Source of the DNA: Schistocerca nitens
Taxonomy: Eukaryota; Arthropoda; Insecta; Orthoptera; Acrididae
Assembly: GCF_023898315.1 (NCBI RefSeq)
Contig: NC_064619.1
Coordinates: 346,714,650-346,778,649, forward strand
Direction of reading: 5' to 3'
Length of the DNA: 64,000 nucleotides
Shown here: positions 53,062-64,000 of the stretch, one piece after another
Position numbering within the stretch: position 1 is the stretch's first letter
Layout of the letters: every line of letters begins with the position of its first letter
Notes under the pieces: generated by a model
What the model was told of the DNA's origin: nothing
Seen by the model: the letters and a program-made list of their open reading frames with translations, nothing else
Databases searched by the model: none
Program-made: the position numbers and the translations under genes

Positions 53062-56000
53062 TCTGCTTTTTAACTTTGTCTTTGCCATAAAACTTTTCAC
53101 TTCACATTTCTAGTATGCTTTGTCAGACTTAAGAAACTGTTAACATGCAACAATGTTTGAAGTTAAATATCCAGTCCAGAACCAAGAGAACTTATTCAAA
53201 CAGAAATTACGAATGTATTGTTATAGTGAACAGACGACACAGTGTTATTGTGTGTGTGCATTCTTGCTTGTTTGTTGCACGATTACGTAACGACTATAAG
53301 GCTCACATACTTAGAACATTTACCAGTACTGGTAATGAGATTTTAGTGCAACATTTTGGTTTACTTGAAAATACATTATGGATTCAAGGTGCTTTCTGAG
53401 AGATACCAGATGACACAGTGGTTAGTTTATTTGACAGCTACACGACTATATCACGACGCTACTAATGTGTGACACAATTTACCTTGTTGCTTTTGCGGTG
53501 TATCTGTTTTATATCTGCAAAGTTTTTCTGAATTCTTCTGGAAAGTAAAACATGTTTTAGTAGTAACTTTTGTGGTATAGCTCCAATGAGACAGCCTTTT
53601 CTGTAGCACAACAATACGTTACAATATAGTACTTTCTTGATAACGGTACGGTATGTAATAACTATGGTATCCATACGCAAAGCATTTCACTTTCGTTTAT
53701 GATGAGGTAAGTATATTGACTTCAGCAGAACTTTGCTTACAGAGGACGATAACTACGACACTTTCACAGAGATTATCTTACAACAAGACGCACAGTTTAG
53801 CGCTACAGTACACGCATTTGAGTGATTAATTTCGCTCTTAAAACATTTTTTTAAGATATTTGAGGTGCAATGATACAAGGGTTTTCCGTGATACATTTCA
53901 TTCCATTGCTGTAATCTGTAACACCTGAGGGTATAATTACATTAATCCTCAGGGGGGTACACGTTTACTTTGTGTACCATGTGTTTGGCAAGCACAAGGA
54001 GCCCTAGCTAATATGGTATTTGCTTATACAACTTTACACATCGGTACCATATTTCTCTAACACATAAATTACACAGCTAACTGATTACTTAACAAAGAAA
54101 CAAACATTTTTTTACTACCTCAGTGACAGATGTTTACGTAATTATACCGTTGGATAACTTCACACTTACGAAATTGTATTTTGTCTGTACTTTGTGAAAT
54201 GCTCATATTTTTCTGGAACCATTGTGATACTATGAGAGCTTTGAATGATGTATTTGGTAAGGGAGCATGATTTTTAAAGTACGTTTGAGGTAAATGACAC
54301 TACTGACATGAGCAGAGAATTTTTTTAGGTTTTGAAATTATTGGAGGAAGCTACGACGATTTTGAGAATTTACTGAGGTGTTATGATGTTATTAGTACGA
54401 TGACTATGTGTATTATGCTGTTGCGGTATGTTTATGATCAGTAAGCTGATGCTATATGAGTTATTTGATTATGCTATGTATTTATTATCAAGAAATATTG
54501 AAGAAGCGTCTACGAATTTGTATATGTGTAATAAGGTAAGGAGTAATGAATTAGGGACTCTGACTTGTAAAAAAGGATGTTGGAAACCAAGAATCGTACT
54601 TTAAGAGGTAGGAAATGTGTGTAAATGCGTGAATGTATCACAATGCCGGCGAAAATTTTTTGGACACTGTTATAATCATAAGATATTGTTTCTACACATT
54701 TGTAACCAAATTCTCAACCTGTGATTTTTTTTATATGAGACTGTCACTGTAGCGAAAACTGCTGTCGTCAATATTTCGGTATGAAAGGTAAGTGACCGTG
54801 ACGTAATTCGTTGTGAGCGGCCAGGTGTGCCAGCCGCCCTGAGAAAAAGCCATTAGGTGGTAGAAAAAAAAAGGGGGAGGCCATTATCCTCGCTATTGAG
54901 ATTCCTTTGTAGAAAGCATCGTAAATACGACACGCTAATAATAAGTTGGAAACATTTTTACATCTGCACACCTTTTATGACAAGCGTCTTTCTACGAGAG
55001 TTGAGAGATTTTCTGTACTACCTTATGAAATGCCCTATGGCTAATGAATGATGTTTCATGCCTTCCTTTGTACATATTTACTCATTTTGTTTAATCTCTA
55101 GTTTCTAGCTGCACTGCAGCATTGGTTAAAATAAAATTTAATATATGTACTAATATAGTTATTTTATGCCTACAGATCGAGTCAATAAGAAATTTATGAT
55201 CTACTTCCAAGAAAACGAGAGCACATAAATAGACATTTCCCTTCACAGGAATTGCATAAATAATTTCTTTACGATTTGGTAACTTATCTGCTAGTGTAAG
55301 TTCTCGTGATGCATCACTCTAGTGTTAAGATGTGACATAGGTATTAGACATGGCCATTTTTAGTGTAATATTTTTTCTGCTTGAGCTATGTCATGTTTAG
55401 AGATAAGTTTTTTTTTTTTTTTGCTGCTGCTGTTTGCCATGCATAGTGCTACTAAATTTCACTTTGTATTATTCTTTTAAGCCAGTTTTACTACTGATTT
55501 ATTTTTCTTGTTGCTGCACATTGGCTCATATTAGTTGTAATGTTGAATTGCTTGGTAATTTAGATTTACTGTAGGTTGCTTTGCAAATTTCCATTTTTGA
55601 TCATTGCTGTTTGTGTTAATTGTTTTGTGCTGCTGCATTGCCTCGTCCCTTAGTTTAGCATCTGAGCTCAGTAGATTTAAGTTAGCTTAAGAGGGGGTAG
55701 ACTATATAAGAAACTAACTATGATGTATTGGAAGCAATGCATTGACAAGGTGTATGAAAACGTTTTGGGCCAAAATGAGTATTGTACAATGAGCCATAAT
55801 TATTTTGAAAGAAATATGGTTGGAATACAAAAAGGAGGTATAGATAAGACTTTTTGGGAATAATGATGAATGAAGGGAGATCTCCAAGAACAAAAAAGGT
55901 TTTGTTCGCAAAATACTGCAGTACCAAATGTTATATTGAAAACAAACCCTGTCCTTTCCCCCTGTGTTATTATGCTATGTGTTTGTGTACCCTTGTGTAT

Positions 56001-57243
56001 TTCTTTTCTTCCTGTCTCTGTGTCCTGTTTCATAGAAATTTTTTTCTGTTCTAGTACTAAGCTACATTCACTATGATGAGGAATACTGTTATCCTCAAAT
56101 ATAATTTGCATTAATAATATGTTATTTTCTTTGTAAAAATGTTTATAGACATTATTTATTCTGGTTTGTTGCTCACATGTGAAGGTGATGTTTCAAAAGT
56201 TCTTCTGATCTTTATGTGTTTACTTATGTCATAATTCCTGTAACACTGATGTATATGCTTATTTCTATTCTTTTGTAAAGCCCCTATTACTACAAATGTT
56301 ATCTGTATTGTTATGTTCTTTAATTATGTATTTTGTACCTTTGTAATCGTATTCTTATAAAATTGTAATTGACACCAGTTCATCATATTATTAACTTGTA
56401 AGTTACATTTCACTGCACACATTTCTGTTGGTCATAGTATATGGACAATATGTGAGAAGTAGGGACTGTTAGTGTTTGCACGTGTGTTAATAATTCAGCA
56501 AGGGACTGGATAACAGCATTGCTGGTTCTAAGGACAATTAAAAAAAAAACTTTGTGAGTGCACAGGTGGTGGTTATGGACTTGCTCTATTATCCGCAAGA
56601 CTCTTCAATGGTGATTGTGCACCTGCACAGTCACAACAGATGGCTGCTGGCCATCTCTACAAGGACTGCAGTGGGTCTGCACCTCTGGTGGCCCACCAGT
56701 ACCATTATCTCTACAAGGACTACAGTGGGTCTGCATCTTTGATGACTCACCAGTACCATTATTTCTGCAAGGACTGCAGTGGGTCTGCGCCTCTGGTGGC
56801 CCACCAGTACCGTAATCTCTACCAGGACTACAGTGGGTCTGCTCTGTGATGACCTACCAAACGATATTCTTCAAAACTTCGATTGACTCCGCTGTGGGTT
56901 TGCTCTGTTGTGGCCCATGACCTGTCTGCATGTCGAGAATCAGCACTGTCTTTCCGTTGGAAGGACAACGATACTTCTTCAAGACTGCAAGGAAATCCAC
57001 TACTTCCGTGTGCATTTTCTTTTACTGCTCAGACTTTGAGAAAAACACTGCAATGTGATGAATGATCAGGACTGTCTTTATGGACTGTGAGAAAATTTTA
57101 GCTTTTGACCAACATTGTATCAATAAATGTGTGCATTTGATTTCTTTGTTATTGTAATTACGATTATGAAAAATTTTAACAAATATGTATTGGCCAGTGC
57201 CCAAAAAAATTTGTAAAATTTTTTGTGGGTAGCATGGGGGCTA
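53062..57243 (+). other. Long non-coding 3' region of element B
   Basis: 4.18 kb without a convincing frame and without an envelope gene. It is AT-rich. A 54-bp tandem repeat lies at 56655-56848. The last bases before the 3' LTR, GTAGCATGGGGGCTA, include the probable polypurine tract. Confidence 0.8.
56655..56848 (+). repeat. 54-bp tandem repeat (3.6 units)
   Basis: Units start at 56655, 56709, 56763 and 56817 (CTCTACAAGGACTGCAGTGG...). The period is a multiple of three, and all three forward frames stay open across it. One gives 18-residue repeats (YKDCSGSAPLVAHQYHY), but there is no good start or domain, so I do not call a gene. Confidence 0.93.
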
Positions 57244-57796
57244 TGTAAGTAGGCTGTTTAGATTTTTTTATTGGTAACGCCACCTCTGTATGAAAATCAC
57301 TGGCTGTGCTGTGTGCAGCCTGTGGCTGCTTTGCATTGTTGTAATACTCAACCATTGTAGTGTTAGGCAGCTGGCTGTGAACAGCGCGTAGTGTTGCGCA
57401 GTTGGAGGTGAGCAGCCAGCAGTGGTGGATGTGGGGAGAGAGATGGTGGAGTTTTGAAATTTGTCATGAACTGCTATATTTATATATGATGATATCAAGG
57501 TAAATACATTGTTTGTTCTCTATTAATATCTTTCATTTGCTAACTATCCCTATCAGTAGTTAGTGCCTTCCATAGTTTGAATCTTTTATTTAGCTGGCAG
57601 TTGTGGCGCTGGCTGTATTGCAGTAGTGGGAGTAACCAAGATTTTTGTGAGGTAAGTGATTTGTGAAAAGTACAGGTTAATGTTAGTCAGGGCCATTCTC
57701 TTGTAGAGATTATTTAAAGTCAGATTGCGTTGCGCTAAAAATATTGTGTGTCAGTGTAAGCACAGTCTTGTATAATTGTTGAAAGGGGAAGTTTCA
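57244..57796 (+). repeat. 3' LTR of element B
   Basis: 553 bp, as the 5' LTR; the AAAC duplication (57797-57800) follows. Confidence 0.96.
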
Positions 57797-58125
57797 AAAC
57801 TTTTTGATGTTTTCGAAATTGTTATGATTATATCCTTCCGAAGTGTGAAGGTATGTCTCCATTCTGACGAATCGTACACACTAACTGAAATATTTGATTG
57901 AATACCACTTAGCACAACGACTTTTTTAGAAATTTCGAAAGGATAGTATCTACGCATCTTTGGTCGCAAGTTTTCGAAAGGTAACTCTAATACCTCTATG
58001 TCCACCCCATCGACTGGCAGCTCTTCTATCACGCCAGCAGATTGCTCTTCCTGATCGCAGTTCTACTCGATGAAATCTTTCCACATATCTGCTCTCTCAT
58101 CTGCGTTTAACAGTGGAATTCCCAT
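57797..58125 (-). pseudogene. Unrecognised ~110-codon reading frame with one stop
   Basis: From Met 58125 (GIPLLNADERADMWKDFIE) the frame meets one TAG. It then runs with well-mixed, protein-like composition (ELPVDGVDIEVLELPFENLRP, YYPFEISKKVVVLSG, WRHTFTLRKDI) to the end of element B. With the LTR element and one AAAC removed, the frame would end a few codons later (SKSL-stop). I do not recognise the family. It may be a decayed gene, possibly of another mobile element, whose last codons were hit by element B. Confidence 0.4.
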
Positions 58126-58229
58126 TTAACTCATAGACTTCTTTCTTACAATTCCACCGTAAGTTTTTTTGAACTTTGCTGCTCCACCTGACAAAAAAGT
58201 GAAGCGCGAAAAAGATAGACGAAACAAAA

Positions 58230-59290
58230 TTAAAATTCATGGGCTGAGGGAGCATGCGGTGTCATTTCTGTGACGAGACAAATTTCCAAGAGCTTGGCAC
58301 AACGAGTCGACTTATCAGTATGACGTTGCACCGTCTTTGACCTACATACATGCACCGGTTTTGGTTGGGAACGGTGAAATAAAGCCATTGTATCTTCTCC
58401 CGAGACAATCTGTCCCATTATTGTAGTTGGTCCTTCGTACTCTCGATACTGGCAGTAGGATGAAGTGGACATCCGGGTTTGTCGTACACAGATTCTGTCG
58501 CGTACAAATCAGGGGATCGTACTGGCCTCGGGATTACCTCAACGTCACGCACAAAGTTCGTAGAGATATGTAGACAGCTGCCGTCGACGAGCATTGTCCT
58601 GCTGAAAAATGGCACCACAATATTGCCGCTTGAGAGGCAGAAGATGATGATGCAAGCTATCCCTGACGTACAGTTGAGGCGTCTGATTTCCCTCAGCGAC
58701 TTCCAGCCTAGACCTGAAGTAATACCTGATGGCTCCTCACACCATGACGCCAGGAGTAACACCGCTGTGTCTCTCCAACAAAATTGGAAGACTGGGGCCT
58801 CTCCCTATGTCGCCGCCATACTCGCCAACTATGGTCATCCAGGGTAGTGCAGAAGCGCGATTCATCACTGAACACAATGCGACGCCATTCATCAGTAGTT
58901 AATCCTTACTAGTCGCGGTACCACTCCAAACCAGCAGTTTGTGTTGTGGTGTTAACGGCAGCCTAGGCATGGGACGGTAATTCCCTAGTCCAACTGATGG
59001 TATTCTCCTAATATCTCTGCGACATGACACACGATGTTGCAGGGAGTCCATAACCCGTTTTAGGATGACAGGTGAAAGTGTGAAGGAGTTAGAGCGTTCA
59101 TGGTGCCCATTAAGGCATTTGCCCTTTGTGGTTGTCACGCGTGAGCGACCGGAAGCTTGAAGAGGAGTATGCCTGCCCTCACGTTCCCATGCAGACCAAC
59201 ATCGGGCCACTGTCAAATTCGAATGCCCCAAATCTGGATATTGTACAATTTGACCAACAGTGAAATGAAGACCAAAAAGAAAAACGCTTT
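58230..59290 (-). pseudogene. Tc1-like transposase pseudogene
   Basis: On the minus strand the HTH part reads MGHSNLTVARCWSAWEREGRHTPLQASGRSR (59231 downward), followed by the typical GRPR-like hinge. A catalytic block appears as ...VMV-GAI, then FQQDNAR near 58600. VRSPDLYATESVYD (the third-acidic-residue area, usually SPDL.PIEHVWD) follows at about 58500. Frame changes and stops are frequent. Its ends were not identified. Confidence 0.75.
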
Positions 59291-59770
59291 AAAACTTTTC
59301 CACGTGCTGATAGCGCTGTCTCCTACAAGTACGTGGCATACCTATGACGTTCACCGTAATCACTCAACACCTGACGTTAGTCCCGACACGTATATACTCT
59401 ACATCGAGTAGTATCATTTATTTATTTATTATGCCTTATAATTTTGACACCCGCTACTTGGTATATAATGCGGATGGTAATTTCACAGCTACAGAATGTT
59501 GTTTATAACTATAACTAACATTCACTTCAAGATTTGTAACATAATTTAAACATTTTCAGTAATTGGAAAAATTAATTATGAAGGAAATAAAAAAATTATA
59601 AATTAATAAAAAAGACGAAAAGACCTAAAACTCTTAAACATTTATTAACATCTGCACTAACATCGGAGCAGATGGCGTACTGACAATTCTTAGTGTTAAG
59701 CACTGGGACAAATTTATTTACTTTATTTACTCATTGCATATTTAGTCTGACCATACTGGGACCTTTACAC
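59291..59770. other. Intergenic, nothing recognised
   Basis: AT-rich with TTTATTTATTTATTATG at 59418. No gene is seen. Confidence 0.5.
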
Positions 59771-60449
59771 AGGGTGTCCGTAAATTCCCGTTATAAGCTT
59801 CTAGGACACCGTTTCCCTGCTACGACATGTGAAAACATGTTTGCTAGGTAGATATTCCAGAAGGTAGTCATGGTGCTGTGTGCTTAAGTCGGTTCAGCTG
59901 ATGTCATTTCGCATCCATCCAACCTCTCTGACTGTTTTCGATCTTGATTTACGTGTCTGTGAGGGTTTGAAAAAGATGGTTGAGTACACGTTTGCAGAGT
60001 ACACCAACATGATTCACTGAATGGTGAAACTCACCTTTATCAAGATGGTTACCCACAATGTCCGACTCCATCGTATACCCTTTTCGCCGCAATTACGCAA
60101 CGGATTCGAGAAAGGTATAACTTCATCGTCACGAGGCGTGACTGAGGTGTACCAAGTAGACGCGGCACTCCCGAATTAGAAGAGGCGTACTATAAAAAAC
60201 AGTGTGTGTGAAAACTGATGAAGTCTCCTCTTTTTTTAAAATTATTGATGAGTTCAACTGTAGAACAAGTGATTAACTGGGTCGCGCCTAATAAATTACT
60301 TGTAAAAGTGGTCGCGTTACCAGCATGTTTTCAAATGTTTGTAACAGGGAAACGGTACGTTTATGGACATGGGTTCCAACTCAATATATTATCTACTCAG
60401 TCCCCTCTACAACTCCTAGCCGTTTGTAACGGGAATTCCTGAACATCCT
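59771..60449 (+). mobile_element. Short DNA element with ~36-bp TIRs (679 bp)
   Basis: Left AGGGTGTCCGTAAATTCCCGTT and right AACGGGAATTCCTGAACATCCT are inverted matches that extend inward to CTAGGA. Inside, EYTFAEYTNMIH and later blocks (HRIPFSPQLRNGFEK, VTEVYQVDAALP) recall the helix-turn-helix start of a mariner-like transposase family (DUF4817-like). Most of the catalytic domain is absent, so it is an internally deleted copy. The target duplication is unclear. Confidence 0.65.
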
Positions 60450-60768
60450 ATATGTGACCAGGAACAACACGTACCAAGGACATTACAATTATAACAGTAA
60501 TAATAATGAAGATGAAATAATAATTGACATTAATAGTGATAATAATAACTGACAATAAAATGATAATGAAAATAATATTTGACTCTAATAATTAGGGTTA
60601 GTAGGAAGATACATTCTTCAGGAAACCTCTAATTGCTGTAATCTACAACGAAGACTCATGCTAACATTACTTAAATTTATGAAGGCGGGAGGCCTGTGTG
60701 TCTGCTTTAGGACTGACTTATGTGTCTAGTCGCTTCCGCTAAATCCTACGATAGCAGTGAAGACTGCA
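60450..60768. other. AT-rich with (AATAATGAT)n-like simple sequence
   Basis: 60489-60590 holds degenerate AATAATAATGA/GATAATAA repeats. No gene is seen. Confidence 0.6.
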
Positions 60769-60975
60769 TCATGATAGTCCAAGCAGCTGCATTAGGATCC
60801 TAAATTCAATGGTACCCAGTGTTGCTAATTCGTGTATTTCTTTGGTAGGTTTATGACATATCTGAGGGATATGTGTGTGAAAGCTACGCTTCTCATCCAG
60901 GAGTGTGCCCAAATACTTACATTCCCCGCCCTCTTGCACCAAAACTCGCACAACCCTCAGAGCAGAATTCCGCGA
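60769..60975 (-). pseudogene. LINE reverse transcriptase scrap (R1/Jockey-like)
   Basis: Reads VLVQEGGECKYLGTLLDEKRSFHTHIPQICHK, then HELATLGTIEFRILM. The KYLG-LLDE--SF--HI block is typical of the RT end in R1/Jockey-type LINEs. It abuts the Tc1-like piece at 60990, so two elements are fused. Confidence 0.6.
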
Positions 60976-60984
60976 CCGCTGCAG

Positions 60985-61260
60985 GATGCCAGTTCATTTC
61001 AGGGACCCAAATGCCTGCAAACCAATGCTTTACATATGCTACTTCATGACTGGGTGCATTGTCATGCTAATACAATTATTATCTCCGAACTGTTCCTCCA
61101 CTGTACACAGTGCACAATACTTCAAAATGTGTTCTTATCCTTCTGTGATTACCGTTTTCTTAAGGTCAATAAGGGGAGCACACACTAACGACGAAAAGCA
61201 ACCCCACAGCGTAGTATTACTTCCTCCGTACTCGTTCTTTATTGTTGGCACTGTTCACCT
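60985..61260 (-). pseudogene. Tc1-like transposase fragment
   Basis: With frame changes the minus strand reads YGGSNTTLWGCFSS (the usual GGGS-M-WGCFS block) near 61230. HDNAPSHEVAYVKHWF near 61050 matches the second-Asp region (usually QHDNDPKHTS). The copy is short and inactive. Confidence 0.6.
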
Positions 61261-62799
61261 TCCAGGTAAAATTCTCCAGGCATTTACTAAACACAGAGCC
61301 TTCCAGCAGATTGCCACATGATACAGTGTTACTCATTACTCCAGCCCATTTCCAGCCATCCTCTATCTAGCGGCGTCTCTCTTTTCGCCACGACAAGCGT
61401 CGCTTAGCAGTGACTATAAAAATGTGTGGCTTATGAGGAGCTGCTGGACCCTTGTAATCCAATCTGTTAGTTGCTTCTGCACAGTTACTGTGTTAACTGG
61501 ACATTTGGTAACACTAAAGAAACTCAAGAGTGATTTCTTCCGCTGATATACAATTTGTACAATCTAGCCTCCTCAGTGTCGGACAGTTCCTGTCTTTCAG
61601 TAAGTGCGGTCTGCCTGATCTTGGATTAACTGTGATTGTTCCTTCGGTTTCCACTTCACATTCACAACAGTCAACTTGAGCGGCTTTGGAAGGGTTGAAA
61701 TGTTGCTGGTGGATTTGTTGAACATGTGGCATCCGTTGACTAGGCCACGTTCGCTGTCAATGAGCTCACTTGACTTGCACATTCTGCGGTGCCTGTCTCG
61801 CTACTGACAACACAGTATTACGCACCTTCTTTTATACTCGTGCGTCTTCCTCTCAGGAAATCTAGTGGTCAGTTCCTCATTACATAGGGATGTACAGATA
61901 CTTTGATCACGTAGTGTATATGCTAAATCTGTCCTTTAGACTACCACATGCCTTTCTATGTCTTCAGATTTATCATGCAATCATTTAGCATTGGATTCCG
62001 CGTATTTTCTACAGATTTCATTCCTATGTGATTTATGTTATATTCCTTCTTCAGAGCAAGATTTAGTTTCTTACTTTCGTCGAGCAAGTGAACTATTCCT
62101 CCTATCTCTCAAGGTGTGTTCATAGTTACTTTCCATGTTCTTATACACTTGTCCATCTTCTGCGTATGCCCTTTTTAGAGATGTACGTTCCTCTTCAATT
62201 GAATAGGCTTCTATGATATTCGTTATCTATCTACAGTCACAGAGAAGTCCAAAAGTACATCATAAGTCGTCAATAATTCATTATGTTGCTTCCTTCCACC
62301 ATCCTCGTGATGCTTAAATTAAACTGCAATTTATTCATCATTACTAAACTATGACTGAGTCGAGTCTACATCAGCTCCTGAGTGCGCCTTATACACCAAC
62401 ATTTGCTTTATGAATCTGTGGCTCATCGTGATGTAATTAAGATGGAGGCAAAGATTGTGACGTCACACGTCTACGTAAGCTAAGTTGGTGCCGGTTGATT
62501 GTCGACTGTGATGAGAATCGTCCTGTCGCTGAATTGTTTGCAGTAACTCACTCTCTAGCCTTCTTTCCTGTTCATAACGAATCCTCCTCTCGTTATACCA
62601 TCTTCTGCTGCTGTTAAAAGCACCCTACATTCGTCCGATCATCCTTATCTTCTTTACAGTTCACTAAACTGACCTCCATTACTTATATCACTTAATTTTT
62701 CTAGTTTAAAGATTTCCAAACCACATAGAGACTTCTGATATTTCTAGCTCGAAATCGCAGAATATTACCCTTCTTCTTATTCGTCTTCACTTCATACTC
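61261..62799. other. Intergenic, nothing recognised
   Basis: No frame above 72 codons and no family could be recognised. The part from 62000 may contain further LINE debris continuous with the next feature. Confidence 0.45.
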
Positions 62800-64000
62800 A
62801 GACAAATGGCATCTTACGGTATTCCATCTCTTGTAGCACCTTCCTGCATACATTCTTCCATTTCGTTTATAATCGGTAGCCTTTACTTTGCGTCATTCCC
62901 CACCAATACGGCGTGCACGTTCCTTCCATTTTTTCTTTTCTTCTTTTATTTTCACATTTATGTTATGCATTCCTTAAGCTCTCCTTCTATCCTCAGTATA
63001 TTTATGACCTTCACTTGCACTCACTTTCTTCCACTTTTCTACTAACTCATCCATGCTTCACATCCATAAGTAAGAGCTAGTACTACTATTCTTTTGTAAA
63101 ACCTCAGACGGATTTCTTTCTTAGCTTATTCTGCGAAGTATTTACATTGGTTCCAAATATGGAAGTAAATTTATTTAATTTTTGGTCCACGTCATGGTTG
63201 TATTCATATGTAATGCCACATCCTAGGTATTTAAAATATTTAACTGGTCCCGAGATTATATTATTCGTGACAACATTTGATCATACCGCTTGTATGTTCT
63301 GCAATCGCATCACTTTCGTTTTATTACAGACAATTTTAGGTTGCATTTTTAGGCCATCTACTAAAACTTATATACTCCTGTCGGAAGGTCTTATTTATTC
63401 TCTGCAGTCAGTGTTAGGTCATATGCCTATAGAATTGCATTTTGTCTAGCGTCACGATCTAAAAATACTCTTTTTTTATTCACCATTTTCCATTTCCTGA
63501 TCACATCATATACTTATAGATTGTAGACTGTAGAGGTAATACTGCAATCTCATCTCTACAATTGTTTCGGTGTTCGTGTATATATTCTTAACGGCACTGA
63601 TGAGTTGATATGGATAATCTCTTCCAGCATTATGTTGCTTAGTATTTCTATGTTCAAAACCCACAAAAGCAAGATGGGTTTCCTTAGTCAGTCCTCTTCC
63701 GTTTTTTGTAACTTGTAACAGAATACAGATATTAGTTTTCCATGGCATTTTTTAATCTTGCTGACAGGATTTTCGCATATAATTTATAAATCGAATCCAA
63801 GAGACTTATCTCTTTACAATTATTGTACTTATTTTATCATCTGTGTTAAAAATAAATATAACTTTATCCAGTCATTTGGTACTTCCTTACTTGTCCAACA
63901 TTTGTTAGAAATATAAAGAAGCCTTACATGTAGGAATAACCCACCCGACTTCCTCAGTTTCATATCGTCTAAACCAGTGGCTTCACTATTCTTTTCAGGT
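62800..64000 (-). pseudogene. Decayed LINE reverse transcriptase, cut by window edge
   Basis: From the right edge the minus strand reads EKNSEATGLDDMK, LLYISNKCWTSKEVPNDW, RDKSLGFDL, then KETHLAFVGFEHR (the catalytic FxDFEKAFD block, with the Asp changed) and LISAVKNIYTNTETI. Downstream come NKTKVMRLQN, KYFKYLGCGITYEYN and KLNKFTSIFGT. This order is that of a non-LTR RT palm and tail. Stops are many and the catalytic Asp is lost. It is not the RTE family seen at 16497, since the motifs differ. The 5' end lies beyond 64000. Confidence 0.8.

Larger units (their letters stand above)
46452..57796 (+). mobile_element. LTR retrotransposon B (Ty3/Gypsy), 11,345 bp
   Basis: Two 553-bp LTRs, TGTAAGTAGG...GGAAGTTTCA, are flanked by AAAC at 46448-46451 and 57797-57800. 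Order: 5' LTR, gag, protease, RT, RNase H, integrase, then 4.2 kb of non-coding DNA and the 3' LTR. The domain order (integrase after RNase H) puts it in Ty3/Gypsy. By direct comparison the LTRs differ at about nine positions (1.6%), so it is fairly young. Three in-frame TGA codons and one frameshift inactivate it. Its pol proteins are related to those of element A, but the LTRs are not. Confidence 0.96.

Overview
The window looks like intergenic DNA from a large, repeat-rich insect genome, most likely an orthopteran of the Schistocerca (locust/grasshopper) type. The basis is the many tRNA-derived short repeats whose heads and shared body I recognise from such genomes, together with RTE, RLE-type, Ty3/Gypsy, mariner, Tc1 and Mutator-like elements. 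I found no host gene, no functional tRNA or rRNA gene, no CRISPR array and no bacterial operon structure. Nearly every long open frame belongs to a transposable element.

Layout. 1-14.3 kb: tRNA-derived SINEs (several with exact target-site duplications), a 5'-truncated RTE LINE, a foldback element, an internally deleted mariner, two snap-back copies of another tRNA-derived repeat, a CpG-dense island at 11.1-11.6 kb and a decayed LINE with a SINE in it. 14.58-16.42 kb: a mariner with a Tc1-like element inside. 16.48-29.75 kb: a full-length RTE LINE on the minus strand with a 12-bp target duplication. A complete-ended 9,975-bp LTR retrotransposon (753-bp LTRs, GTGT duplication) is inserted near the LINE's 5' end. 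29.8-33.4 kb: LINE debris, two SINEs and a second GC-rich patch.

33.4-41.75 kb is the most layered locus. A Mutator-like transposase gene on the minus strand is split by a 6,604-bp element with ~375-bp terminal inverted repeats, AG...CT ends and a 6-bp duplication (CATAGT). These ends resemble Polinton/Maverick ends, but no Polinton genes are present. That element in turn carries a restriction-like-endonuclease (R4/Dong-type) LINE flanked on both sides by (ATT)n. 42.6-46.3 kb: Tc1-like copies, a SINE and a scrap of RTE LINE.

46.45-57.80 kb: a second LTR retrotransposon, 11,345 bp, with 553-bp LTRs that differ at only about nine sites and an AAAC duplication. Gag and most of pol share one frame, broken by three TGA codons and one frameshift. 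Both LTR elements encode a Gag with a long coiled coil built partly from 14-residue tandem repeats. Both also carry 3.5-4.2 kb of non-coding, minisatellite-bearing sequence before the 3' LTR. 57.8-64 kb: an unrecognised short reading frame, further Tc1/mariner debris, and a decayed LINE reverse transcriptase that runs off the window edge.

The genes do not form a pathway. The window records successive insertions, and the nesting gives their relative order.
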